A stretch of 64,000 nucleotides of DNA from Eisenibacter elegans DSM 3317 (GTDB lineage: Bacteria; Bacteroidota; Bacteroidia; Cytophagales; Microscillaceae). The stretch is from assembly GCF_000430505.1 (NCBI RefSeq), contig NZ_KE387152.1:385413-449412 (forward strand). Direction: 5' to 3'. Shown here piece after piece: positions 36,470-44,957 of the stretch; positions within the stretch are counted from its first letter, which is position 1, and each line of letters starts with the position of its first letter. A program made the position numbers and the translations under genes. The notes under the pieces are model-generated. The model did not search any database, had not been told where the DNA came from, and saw only the letters and a program-made list of their open reading frames with translations.

Positions 36470-38887
36470 TTATCGTAGGGCGGGGAAGACCGCAGGGTCG
36501 GCTTCGTGCATCAGGCTGTAAGCCGCCTCAAAAACATCATCTACACTGGGCTTAGAGAAATAATCGCCATCGGAGCCATAGGCCGGTCTGTGGGGCTGGG
36601 CACTAATAGTGAGAGGCTTAGAGTCCAGCCAGCGATAGCCATCTTGCCCTTCGAGCACTTGTTGCATCATAAAGGCAGTAGCCCCGCCGGGTACATCTTC
36701 GTCCGCAAAAATCACACGGTTGGTTTTCCGTAGCGAAGCCACAATGCGGTGCTGTAAGTCGAAGGGCAGGAGCGTCTGCACATCAATCACCTCTAGCGAG
36801 ATGCCTACCTCTGCGAGCAGCTCGGCGGCTTCCATCACAATGCGGCACATAGAGCCATAAGTAACCACAGTGATGTCGCTTCCCTCACGGATGACTTCGG
36901 GTACCCCCAGTGCCTCCGTAAATTCGCCCAAGTTTTCGGGCATCTTTTCTTTGAGGCGGTAGCCGTTGAGGCATTCTACGATGAGCGCCGGCTCGTCAGA
37001 GCGGAGCATAGTATTGTAAAACGCTGCTGCCTTGGTCATATTGCGGGGTACAAGTACGTGGATGCCGCGCAAGCTGTGCAAAATCATCCCCATCGGAGAG
37101 CCCGAATGCCAGATGCCTTCTAGGCGGTGGCCGCGTGTACGTATGATGAGGGGGGCTTTTTGGCCGCCCTTGGTGCGGTATTGTAGGCAGGCCAAATCAT
37201 CCGACAATATTTGCAGGGCGTAGAGTAAGTAGTCGAGATATTGGATTTCGGCAATAGGGCGTAAGCCGCGCAAGGCTGCACCAATGCCTTGGCCGATGAT
37301 GGTGGCTTCGCGGATACCGGTATCCATCACGCGCAACTCCCCGTGCTTTTCTTGCAGTCCGGCGAAGGCTTGGTTTACGTCGCCAATGCGGCCTACATCT
37401 TCGCCAAAGGCCATTACCAGTGGATTGTGGGTCAGGATATGGTCAAAATTGGCTTGCAACACCTCACGCCCATCGACCATAGGGGGCTCCGCCGCATAGC
37501 GTGGGCTGTTGGGGGCGATGGTGATGGCGGCTTCCTCAGATTCACTGAAGAGGTATGAGTTATAGTCTTCTGCGGCTTGGGCTTGTGCTTTTTCGAGCCA
37601 GCCAATCATCTTAGCACGGAGCGGGTGGGCGGCTGCGTGGCGTGTCCAGAGCAAGGTCTGGCGTACGGCGCTGATGCCGTCGCGCTTGAGTGGGGTAGGA
37701 TTTTTAGCCAAAAACTGATGCAGGGGCTGTAGCTTGTCAGCTTGCTCAGGATATTGGTCGAGCGCCTCTTGCAGGAGTGCTACCGCCTCTTGGTGGATAT
37801 CCTGTATGCTGCCGATAAATGCATTCCAAGCGGCTTTGCGGGCATCAGTGGCGGCTTGTTTGGCTTCTTTTTCGATTTGTGCCAGTGTTTCTTCCGAAGC
37901 GATATTCTCACCCAAAATCCATTCGCGCATCTTGCGGATACAATCGTGCTCTAGCTCCCATTCGAGGCGCTCCTTCGACTTGTAGCGTTCGTGTGAGCCG
38001 GAGGTAGAGTGCCCTTGGGGCTGGGTTACTTCCGTTACGTGTACCAACACGGGTACGTGCTCCGTGCGGCAGATATCGGCGGCCTGTTGGTAGGCCTCTA
38101 CCAGCGCTGGGTAATCCCAACCGCGTACAGTGATGATTTCAAAGCCTTCTTCTTTCTTACTACGCTTGAAGCCGGCCAATACTTTCGAGATACTGCCCTT
38201 GGTCGTGTGGTATTCTTGGGGAACAGAAATGCCATAGGCATCATCCCAAACCGAAATCAACAGTGGAACCTGCAATACCCCGGCAGCATTGATGGTCTCA
38301 TAAAACAGGCCTTCGGAAGTAGAAGCGTTGCCAATGGTGCCAAACGAAATTTCGTTTCCTTGGCGTGATAAGTTTGTAAACTGGTGTAGCTCAGGGTTTT
38401 GCCTGAAAAGCTTGGAAGCAAACGCAATGCCGAGCATACGGGGCATCTGCCCTGCGGTAGGCGATATATCAGAAGAGGAGTTGCGCAAATCGGCCAGCGG
38501 CTTCAGGGAGCCGTCGGGTTGGAGCATACGCGTACCAAAGTGGCCGTTCATCATCCGCCCGGCAGAGGCGGGGTCTGCCTCTACATCAGTATGGGCGTAG
38601 AGTTGGGCAAAATATTGTTGCAAGTTGAGCTCTTCGATGGCCAACATAAAGGTTTGGTCGCGGTAATAGCCGGAGCGGAAATCGCCGGGGCGGAACGCCT
38701 TGGCCATCGCTATTTGGGCCAGCTCCTTGCCATCGCCAAAGATGCCAAATTTGGCCTTGCCCATAAATACTTCTTTACGCCCGATAAGGCTAGCCTCGCG
38801 GCTTTCACAGGCCACGCGGTAGTCGTGTAAGACGGCCTCAGTACTCATAAGGGATGCAGCAGGAGTAGATGCTTCTTTGGTAATCAT
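36470..38887 (-). CDS. Fused E1 alpha-beta 2-oxoacid dehydrogenase component
   Basis: About 805 residues from the Met at 38887 (MITKEASTP); another Met lies 13 codons later. The thiamine-dependent E1 alpha part (about 20-400) holds GNASTSEGLFYE and SVWDDAYGISVPQ. The E1 beta part (about 450-805) holds FGEDVGRIGDVNQAF, AEIQYLDYL and IFADEDVPGGATAF. E1 enzymes decarboxylate pyruvate or branched-chain oxoacids and pass the acyl group to lipoyl E2. Alpha-beta fusions are known in Bacteroidota. No E2 or E3 gene is nearby, and the substrate cannot be fixed. A strong promoter lies upstream. Confidence 0.92.
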   Translation of the reverse strand: MITKEASTPAASLMSTEAVLHDYRVACESREASLIGRKEVFMGKAKFGIFGDGKELAQIAMAKAFRPGDFRSGYYRDQTFMLAIEELNLQQYFAQLYAHTDVEADPASAGRMMNGHFGTRMLQPDGSLKPLADLRNSSSDISPTAGQMPRMLGIAFASKLFRQNPELHQFTNLSRQGNEISFGTIGNASTSEGLFYETINAAGVLQVPLLISVWDDAYGISVPQEYHTTKGSISKVLAGFKRSKKEEGFEIITVRGWDYPALVEAYQQAADICRTEHVPVLVHVTEVTQPQGHSTSGSHERYKSKERLEWELEHDCIRKMREWILGENIASEETLAQIEKEAKQAATDARKAAWNAFIGSIQDIHQEAVALLQEALDQYPEQADKLQPLHQFLAKNPTPLKRDGISAVRQTLLWTRHAAAHPLRAKMIGWLEKAQAQAAEDYNSYLFSESEEAAITIAPNSPRYAAEPPMVDGREVLQANFDHILTHNPLVMAFGEDVGRIGDVNQAFAGLQEKHGELRVMDTGIREATIIGQGIGAALRGLRPIAEIQYLDYLLYALQILSDDLACLQYRTKGGQKAPLIIRTRGHRLEGIWHSGSPMGMILHSLRGIHVLVPRNMTKAAAFYNTMLRSDEPALIVECLNGYRLKEKMPENLGEFTEALGVPEVIREGSDITVVTYGSMCRIVMEAAELLAEVGISLEVIDVQTLLPFDLQHRIVASLRKTNRVIFADEDVPGGATAFMMQQVLEGQDGYRWLDSKPLTISAQPHRPAYGSDGDYFSKPSVDDVFEAAYSLMHEADPAVFPALR

Positions 38888-38982
38888 GGGCTTTGATGCT
38901 TTTATCGTGATGAATCGAGTTAAAGGGTTGATTATCAGCGTATAACTTCTTTTTTTGGGAAAAAGAGGTTTTTTGTGTGCAA

Positions 38983-39014
38983 CAAAAATATACAAAAAAG
39001 GCGGCTAATTCAAA
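38983..39014 (-). promoter_or_regulatory. Predicted promoter of the E1 fusion gene
   Basis: On the minus strand TTTG (39011-39014), a 20-bp spacer, then TATTTTTG (38983-38990), matching Bacteroidota consensus boxes. The start codon lies about 95 bp downstream. Confidence 0.55.
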
Positions 39015-39220
39015 TTGTCTTTTTTTTATTTTGCTTATAAAATTTCTGAGAAAACCCGCTTTTGGTATCATTTTAGCCTTTATTCTGAGCAAACAAACGG
39101 GCATTATTTGGCTAATCTGCCTGAAAACCAATAATTTCGCATTTCTCCAAAAAACCCTGATAAGGGATTGCCCCAGCCTCACCAATAGCGTATACTTGAC
39201 ACCCATAACCCCTTACCTGT

Positions 39221-39754
39221 ATGTTTGCTTTACAACCCACAACCCTCAAAGCACTGATTGTAGGCTATCTGATAGCCTTGCCAGCCTTGCTCCAAGCTCA
39301 AGGAATAATGGTTTTTGAGCGCGAAATACACGATTTTGGTGTAGTAGCCGCCGGTACTATCGTTACCTACGAGTTTGGCTTTGTCAACAAAGGCAATGCT
39401 CCTATCCAATTGTTGGCAGTAGAGCCATCCTGTGGATGTACCTCTACTGATTGGACACGGGAGCCTGTGCCCGTCGGCAAAACAGGCTTTGTGAGGCTTA
39501 GCTTCAATACCAATGGATATGAGGGGGCTTTTGCCAAAAGTGTACTACTCAAAAGCAATGCCCGAGAGCCAATCAAAATATTGTTTATCAAAGGGTTATT
39601 GACCGAAAGAGCCTACAACACAGCTACCGCCGAAGGCATTGCTGTAGAGGGCGCAATACAGGAAGCTCCCTTCAATAACACTAAGCCCAAACTCGACTTC
39701 AGTCGGATGTTGTTTAGCCGAAATATGGTTGGCCTTACCCCCTATGAGCGCTAA
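39221..39754 (+). CDS. DUF1573 domain exported protein
   Basis: 177 residues with an N-terminal signal (cleavage near LLQAQG). The DUF1573 beta-sandwich shows HDFGVVAAGTIVTYEFGFVN, then the conserved EPSCGCTS cysteine pair (about 70-75). The family is widespread in Bacteroidota and of unknown function. A short C-terminal tail (about 130-177) is not part of the domain. It is followed in the same direction by two further exported proteins (39860 and 40621), separated by 105 and 68 bp. Confidence 0.85.
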   Translation: MFALQPTTLKALIVGYLIALPALLQAQGIMVFEREIHDFGVVAAGTIVTYEFGFVNKGNAPIQLLAVEPSCGCTSTDWTREPVPVGKTGFVRLSFNTNGYEGAFAKSVLLKSNAREPIKILFIKGLLTERAYNTATAEGIAVEGAIQEAPFNNTKPKLDFSRMLFSRNMVGLTPYER

Positions 39755-39859
39755 GAGACACCAGTAGGAGCTAAAAAAGCAGCCGGAAGGCTTACTTTCC
39801 GTTTCAGATTCCGTATATAGCTGCATAACGCTCTGCCTATAAGATAAACCTGATTGTTT

Positions 39860-40552
39860 ATGAAACGCACCCTCACCGTCGCCCTTTTGCTGTTGGTATT
39901 ATTAATCCCAAACATATACAGCCAAGAACTAACCATCACACATACGGACTACAAGCCCAATTATCGCCAGTGGCAGAGTGCGTATATGATTGACAGAATC
40001 GACTATACCGATAACCGTATTATATTCCACTTCAGGTTTGTAGGCAGCTTTAAAATGGGAATTGCTACTTTTTATGGCCCCAAAGGAGAGTTCCCTTGGT
40101 ATCTCGAAAACGCAGAGTCTCCCAATGACCCTATCTATGAGTTGCTCGAAATCCGCAATATCCGCCAAAATCAACTCCTAAAGGCCGAACGCCTCGTCGG
40201 GCTAAAAGAACTGGCCTTTAACTATACTACTGGAGATGTGTTTACTTGCGAAATTCATTTTGCCCGCCCCCACAAACACTTCAAACTAGCGCATTTGATA
40301 GAAGGTATCGGCCAACGCAACGAAACCAACCACTTCAACGCCTTCGACATCCGCCTCAAACCCGCCGACGACCCCCAACTGGGCAAAGAAGTCGATATGA
40401 TTAATACCATCAACGCCTTTGTACGCAAACACAAGGGCAATCCTGCCAATTATCTCAACCCTGCTCAAGCTCGCGAACCCTCCCGACAACGCAGCGATGA
40501 CCCCAAAAAACAACCCAAAATGGATGAGGGCGTAGCCGGAATGAAGGACTAA
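39860..40552 (+). CDS. Exported protein of unknown function with a broken paralogue at 56.5 kb
   Basis: 230 residues from the ATG at 39860; a TTG two codons upstream is less likely. The signal peptide ends near IYSQE. The mature region has strands with many Tyr/Phe residues, then VFTCEIHFARPHKHFKLAHL, the NHFNAFDIRLKPADDP segment and a polar Lys/Asp-rich tail. I do not know the family. The same C-terminal segments recur in a frameshifted remnant at 56549-56868, showing that this is a small gene family in this genome. Confidence 0.7.
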   Translation: MKRTLTVALLLLVLLIPNIYSQELTITHTDYKPNYRQWQSAYMIDRIDYTDNRIIFHFRFVGSFKMGIATFYGPKGEFPWYLENAESPNDPIYELLEIRNIRQNQLLKAERLVGLKELAFNYTTGDVFTCEIHFARPHKHFKLAHLIEGIGQRNETNHFNAFDIRLKPADDPQLGKEVDMINTINAFVRKHKGNPANYLNPAQAREPSRQRSDDPKKQPKMDEGVAGMKD

Positions 40553-40620
40553 CAGCAGCACAAAAATAGCAACATACCCCGCCAACGAAACTTTAACTCA
40601 ACACTAAACCCCTATCACAC

Positions 40621-41232
40621 ATGCGCATTACTACCAAACAACTACTGCCCCTGATACTTGTCGGATGCTTATCAGTCGGCTGCGGTGCAGACAAAAAAAC
40701 ACAAAATCAACAAGAAAACGCTGAGGCTAATAGCTCTTCAGAAGAAAGTAAAAGCACTACCGCAGCTGCGAAAAGCTGTCTGATGGATTTGCGACAAAAC
40801 AATATCCGAGAGTTGGTGAGTGTGCAAAAAGTAGCCGAAATCCTTGGAATTCCAGCAGACAAAATCAATGTAAGAGACAATAGCAACATCCATAAAACAA
40901 GCTTTGACCTGATTGCCTGCCTCTTTGAGACGGCCTCCGATACCCAAGAAGGCACTATCAGTGTAGGGCAAATCAAAGAAGAAGACCCAAGTATATTCAA
41001 GACCAAATACAACGATGAATATTATAGCAGCGATGGCCGCGAAGCGCGTTATCTTGAAGATAAAATAGGCGATGCTGCTGTGTACTTGTACGTCTCGGGC
41101 AACGTCATCCTGAATGTATTGCACGGCCAAGAAAGCTTCATTGTGCAGATATATGGCAATAAAAAAAGCAATGAGGATAACCTAGAGGTAGCCAAAAAAG
41201 TAGCCTTGGAAGTCCTCAAAAAATGCCAATAG
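40621..41232 (+). CDS. Lipoprotein of unknown function
   Basis: 203 residues with a lipobox (LSVGC, Cys21) followed by a Ser/Glu/Asn-rich linker (about 25-50) that keeps the globular part away from the membrane. The globular part has a helical VQKVAEILGIPADKI segment and strands around YLYVSGNVIL, with Cys53, Cys100 and Cys202 visible. It is loosely reminiscent of other small lipoproteins but I assign no family. It ends four bases before repeat A6. Confidence 0.7.
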   Translation: MRITTKQLLPLILVGCLSVGCGADKKTQNQQENAEANSSSEESKSTTAAAKSCLMDLRQNNIRELVSVQKVAEILGIPADKINVRDNSNIHKTSFDLIACLFETASDTQEGTISVGQIKEEDPSIFKTKYNDEYYSSDGREARYLEDKIGDAAVYLYVSGNVILNVLHGQESFIVQIYGNKKSNEDNLEVAKKVALEVLKKCQ

Positions 41233-41236
41233 TCTT

Positions 41237-41366
41237 ACACCACTGGACATTTTGGAAAAGCAGCTTGGAGCTGGAGCTACGAGACAAGCTGAAGCCTCCT
41301 GTTGGGGGTAAAATGGGACTTCGCCCACAGTTTTAACTATGGGATTGGAAAAATGTCCAGTGATGT
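41237..41366 (+). repeat. Repeat family A, copy 6
   Basis: A full-length A element of 130 bp. The left end ACACCACTGGACATTTT and right end AAAATGTCCAGTGATGT are inverted. Internal TTGGAG and CCCACAG hairpins are degraded compared with copy 3. It begins four bases after the stop of the preceding lipoprotein gene. No convincing target-site duplication is present. Confidence 0.75.
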
Positions 41367-41443
41367 AATCAATGCCTGTATTGGCAAGGCCTAACACAAC
41401 TCCCGCACGCAAGATTCATAACTACCTAACCACTCTCCCGCTG

Positions 41444-42103
41444 ATGATTTATACCAACCGTATTGTGGATATGTATGTAGGCCTTGAACCTCCTTCGGCA
41501 TTGTTTGTTGAGCACCTCAAACAACTGGCTGCACTCAGCCCCGAAGTACTCCTCCAACAAGCTGATGAAGGCGAGCAAAACCGCCACGGGGAGGTTGAAT
41601 ACATTTATTCGCACGAACAGCGCTTACTGCGTTACCTTATCTTGGTAACCCACCTCGACATCGGAAGCTCAGCCGAAACGTTACACAAAAAAACACGTAG
41701 CGCCTTAATTTGGGCGATGTACCATCAACACGAGCCCGTGCTCAGGATTATGTTTTGTGTCTATACCCACGAGCTCATCCGAGAGGCAATATGGTATAGT
41801 GCCAAAAGCTCCGAACGTGTGATGCACGCCCGCATTGGGTCGTTTAACCACCTGATGCGCGCTGCTGAGAGCATTCCCTATTGCCCGGAGGGCTTCTTGC
41901 TAGAGGCCGTACAGGTGTTGGAAATGCTTCAAACCCAACTCTCTCAAGAAATGGAGGCTGAACCCAACGCCCGTTGGATGCTCAAGGAAATGGATGAAGG
42001 GCAAAAAATTTTAGCCCAATTGCTCACAGCCGATAAAGCCCTGCCGCCAAAGCTTCCTTTGCCAACAGATTTTCTAACGAAATATGGTACCAACGATGGA
42101 TAA
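41444..42103 (+). CDS. Cytosolic helical protein of unknown function
   Basis: About 219 residues from the ATG at 41444 (MIYTNRIVDMYVGL); an earlier in-frame start at 41372 would begin only a few bases after repeat A6. No signal peptide. The sequence is almost entirely amphipathic helices (for example ALFVEHLKQLAALSPEVLL, LREAIWYSAKSS-like segments). I see no recognisable catalytic motif. Repeat A6 lies immediately upstream and the CAP paralogue gene is convergent downstream. Confidence 0.6.
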   Translation: MIYTNRIVDMYVGLEPPSALFVEHLKQLAALSPEVLLQQADEGEQNRHGEVEYIYSHEQRLLRYLILVTHLDIGSSAETLHKKTRSALIWAMYHQHEPVLRIMFCVYTHELIREAIWYSAKSSERVMHARIGSFNHLMRAAESIPYCPEGFLLEAVQVLEMLQTQLSQEMEAEPNARWMLKEMDEGQKILAQLLTADKALPPKLPLPTDFLTKYGTNDG

Positions 42104-42222
42104 ATACGGGCAGAGACGAAGCTTATTCGGTACAATATTGCTGCTTTCTTGTGTAATCTCCGCTATTGAGCTATGGGCAATACACCTACAAAAGTGTAGA
42201 TTCTGAACGAAAAGGCTTTTCC

Positions 42223-42732
42223 TTAGCGTGGGCGGGCAAAGACCTGTGTCCAGTAGTTTCCGGAGCGCCCTGCACCTATTTCGGTGAAATTGCCACTCAT
42301 GATATTGCGGCAGTGCCCCTCGCTACGAATCCAAGAATCCACAACAGCTTGCTCGCTGGTTTGTCCACGGGCGATATTTTCGCCTGCGGCGTTAAATTGA
42401 TACCCCGCTCGGGTGATGCGCTCCGTAAAGCGAGTACCGTCAAGGCTAGTATGGCTGAAATAGTTGTTGTCACGCATATCCTTGCTATGGTCTATAGCGG
42501 CGCGTTCTAATTTGTTATTCCAAGTTAGTGGTGGTACGGGCAACATCCGCGTAGTACCACAAGTACAACCTTGGGTACGATATTGGTTGACCAGCTCAAG
42601 CATTCGCTGAGGATTGAGCTCATTTTCTGTGGTAGCGCCAAGGACATCCGGCTGAATGTCTTCGGGTTTGCTACATGCCATCAATAGGCTACTTATCAAT
42701 ACATAGCATACTAAAAGTCTATTTCGGGTCAT
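42223..42732 (-). CDS. CAP (SCP/PR-1) domain lipoprotein, paralogue 2
   Basis: About 169 residues from the Met at 42732, which begins a lipoprotein signal (MTRNRLLVCY, lipobox LLMAC). The CAP domain carries NQYRTQGCTCG, LTWNNKLERAAIDHSKDM, SHTSLDG, GENIARGQ and SEGHCRNIM, ending NYWTQVFARPR. It is highly similar to the gene at 11117, including the CTCG pair, and is clearly a duplicate. A Met 27 codons earlier would place the signal internally and is rejected. Function of bacterial CAP proteins is mostly unknown. Confidence 0.9.
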   Translation of the reverse strand: MTRNRLLVCYVLISSLLMACSKPEDIQPDVLGATTENELNPQRMLELVNQYRTQGCTCGTTRMLPVPPLTWNNKLERAAIDHSKDMRDNNYFSHTSLDGTRFTERITRAGYQFNAAGENIARGQTSEQAVVDSWIRSEGHCRNIMSGNFTEIGAGRSGNYWTQVFARPR

Positions 42733-43050
42733 TTTTGATAAGCTTTTATAGGGGGAATCTCTAAACCGTGCTTTGTTATTACAAAGATACCTTCCAATAC
42801 TGTCATGTACCAAACGTTTATAAGACGTATGCTTACCGACGTAAGTTTATCAAGAACAAAAATATGGCGCAACAACAGTTGAGTATATCAACAAATGTTT
42901 CTGTAATTCCAACCTCTTCGATGAGTCGCTGGAAGCCATAGACTAAGGTTTAGAAATTATAGACCAAAACACAGCGAAGAAGCCCTTGACAGTACTAATC
43001 TGCCAAGGGTAAAAAACCAAACAATGGTTTTTAGCTTGTAATAAGTAGGG

Positions 43051-43812
43051 CTAATTGATAGACAGCCCCCCATCTACGGCCAAAGATTGACCATTTACAT
43101 ACGAAGACTGAGGGGAGCTGAGGTACAAAATCGCGTCGGCAATCTCTTCGGGCTTGCCAATGCGGCGGGTAGGGTTGATGTAAGCCAGCTTGTTGAGCTT
43201 GTCGGGAGTAGTCGATACGGCGTTGAAAACCATGGGTGTCTCGGTAAATCCTGGGCAAACAGCATTGACCCTGATGCCATATTTGGCATATTCTACGGCT
43301 GCCGTGCGTGTCAGGCCGATTACGGCGTGTTTGCTGGCGGCATAGGCCGAGTGCCCGTGAAAAGCACCCAAGCCTGCGATAGAGGCTGTGTTGACAATCA
43401 CACCCTCTTGTTGCGCCAACATAAAGGGCAGCTGCGCCCGCATACAGTACCACACGCCCTGTACATTGATTTGCATGACTTTGTCAAACAAATCGAGCGG
43501 GTATTCGTGCGTTTTGAGGTCTGTTCCATCGATACCGGCATTATTGATGGCAATGTCTATGCGGCCAAAACGTTGGGCAATATCCTTTACCCAAGCCTCT
43601 ACCCCGGCAGCGTCAGTTACGTCGAGGGTATGAAAAATGGCTTGTACGCCGGCTTTTTGAATGCTTTCAGCCAAGGCCTGTCCGGGCTCAGTTTGGATAT
43701 CGGCCAGTGCTAAGATAGCACCTTGCTTGGCAAAAGCCAGCGCTGTTGATTTACCGATGCCCGAAGATGCCCCTGTAATGAGCACTACCTTATCTTTGAA
43801 AACGTATTCCAT
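43051..43812 (-). CDS. Classical SDR-family NAD(P)-dependent oxidoreductase
   Basis: 253 residues. Cofactor motif GASSGIG (14-20), the NNAG motif (90-93), and catalytic Ser144, Tyr157 and Lys161 (SAYAASK) are all present. The C-terminal VNGQSLAVDGG segment is the usual ending of the family. LADIQ (about 36-40) at the end of the second strand suggests NAD preference because of its Asp. Substrate unknown. It stands alone with a good promoter upstream. Confidence 0.92.
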   Translation of the reverse strand: MEYVFKDKVVLITGASSGIGKSTALAFAKQGAILALADIQTEPGQALAESIQKAGVQAIFHTLDVTDAAGVEAWVKDIAQRFGRIDIAINNAGIDGTDLKTHEYPLDLFDKVMQINVQGVWYCMRAQLPFMLAQQEGVIVNTASIAGLGAFHGHSAYAASKHAVIGLTRTAAVEYAKYGIRVNAVCPGFTETPMVFNAVSTTPDKLNKLAYINPTRRIGKPEEIADAILYLSSPQSSYVNGQSLAVDGGLSIN

Positions 43813-43847
43813 CTCGTGGTTAGTTTATATGAACAATTGATTTTGTG

Positions 43848-43879
43848 CAAAAGATAAGGCATTGAACTCACAAAACAAA
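43848..43879 (-). promoter_or_regulatory. Predicted promoter of the SDR gene
   Basis: On the minus strand TTTG (43876-43879), a 19-bp spacer, then TATCTTTTG (43848-43856), close to the Bacteroidota consensus, about 36 bp before the start codon. Confidence 0.5.
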
Positions 43880-44009
43880 GTATGATTCTTTTAAGATTTT
43901 AGTAGATGAAATTTTTAGACCAAATACAGCCGTGCTAAACTGTAGACATTATACGCGCCTGCGGCTGTGTCTCCACAGGCGCACGAATGTCAGGAGAGTT
44001 CAAGATATT

Positions 44010-44906
44010 TTATTTGAGGTAAAACACAAACTCTCCTCCTTCATTGCCTACGTTTTTCAGCGGATTGCCAATGGGCGTTTGGTCGGTGTTGTCAGCTACA
44101 GCAACCTTGACATACTGAATCAGCTCTGTTACGGAGAAGCGATCCTTCAGATTTTCGTTCAAAAACTTGAGCAGGTAGCGAGCAAAAGGGCTGTTTTCCC
44201 CCTCCTTACCATCCGACACAAACTCTACGTTGCCCGACGAAAGTCCCCAGCGCGATTTGAGTTGCTCTACCTTGTCGAGGTAGCCACGGTTGCCATCGGC
44301 AAACATAGAACCCGAAAAGCAAGCATCGGCCACCAGAAAGGTATGGCGTGAATCGATGGCACGGATATAATTCAAGATATTGGTGTTGGGGATATAGGTC
44401 GACACCTGCCCGATTTTGCCGTCGTAAGGAATCCAGTAACCCTCATCAAACGACGCGTCGTAGAAACCGTGTCCTGAGAAGTAAATCATCAGATTGTCAT
44501 TAGGGCCAATAGAGGCTTTCAGTTTTTCAAACATTGCCCGAATACGTTCAGCAGTTACGTTGTCATCATATATTTCGTACACATTTTTGGGATCAAAACG
44601 ATATCGTTTGACCAAGGCACTCTTGACATCATTGGCATCTTTCACCGCATTTTTGAGGGGCTTCCAGTAGGTGTATTTGTCCACTGCGATGATGAGCAAG
44701 TAGTTGGTTGCGTCGGCCATCAAGTCATAGAGGTTATCGAGGTTTTCTTCTGTCTTGAGATAAGACAGGTCGAAGCTCATACTAGGCGTATCAATGTGTT
44801 GGGTATTAATTTTCTCTTTCTTAGGCTTTTTTTTCTGCGCTTGTAAGGGCATCGCCCAACAACCCACCAACAACAACACAAAAAACCAGATATTGTACTT
44901 TTTCAT
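44010..44906 (-). CDS. Exported caspase-like (C14 family) cysteine protease
   Basis: 298 residues with a signal peptide (cleavage near PLQAQ, residue 24) and a Lys-rich stretch. The caspase-like fold is clear: LLIIAVDKYTYW, LKNAVKDANDVKSAL, then catalytic His146 in YFSGHG and Cys196 in VADACFSGS. The C-terminal region has SPFARYLLKFL, typical of the p10-like part. Unlike cytosolic caspases of defence systems this one is exported. It is last in a minus-strand group with a PKD lipoprotein, a beta-rich protein and a lectin, which may deliver or anchor it. Confidence 0.9.
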   Translation of the reverse strand: MKKYNIWFFVLLLVGCWAMPLQAQKKKPKKEKINTQHIDTPSMSFDLSYLKTEENLDNLYDLMADATNYLLIIAVDKYTYWKPLKNAVKDANDVKSALVKRYRFDPKNVYEIYDDNVTAERIRAMFEKLKASIGPNDNLMIYFSGHGFYDASFDEGYWIPYDGKIGQVSTYIPNTNILNYIRAIDSRHTFLVADACFSGSMFADGNRGYLDKVEQLKSRWGLSSGNVEFVSDGKEGENSPFARYLLKFLNENLKDRFSVTELIQYVKVAVADNTDQTPIGNPLKNVGNEGGEFVFYLK

Positions 44907-44957
44907 CTCTTTAAGTGGTTTAAGTTTTATTTGAATAGCCCTGTGTATTTCCAGTGT

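Noticed and set aside
41220-41380. Possible AATGCC target-site duplication around repeat A6
   Set aside because: The two hexamers are at different distances from the element ends and one is inside the preceding coding sequence.
43087-43713. 208-codon plus-strand frame opposite the SDR gene
   Set aside because: Antisense to an intact, motif-complete SDR gene.
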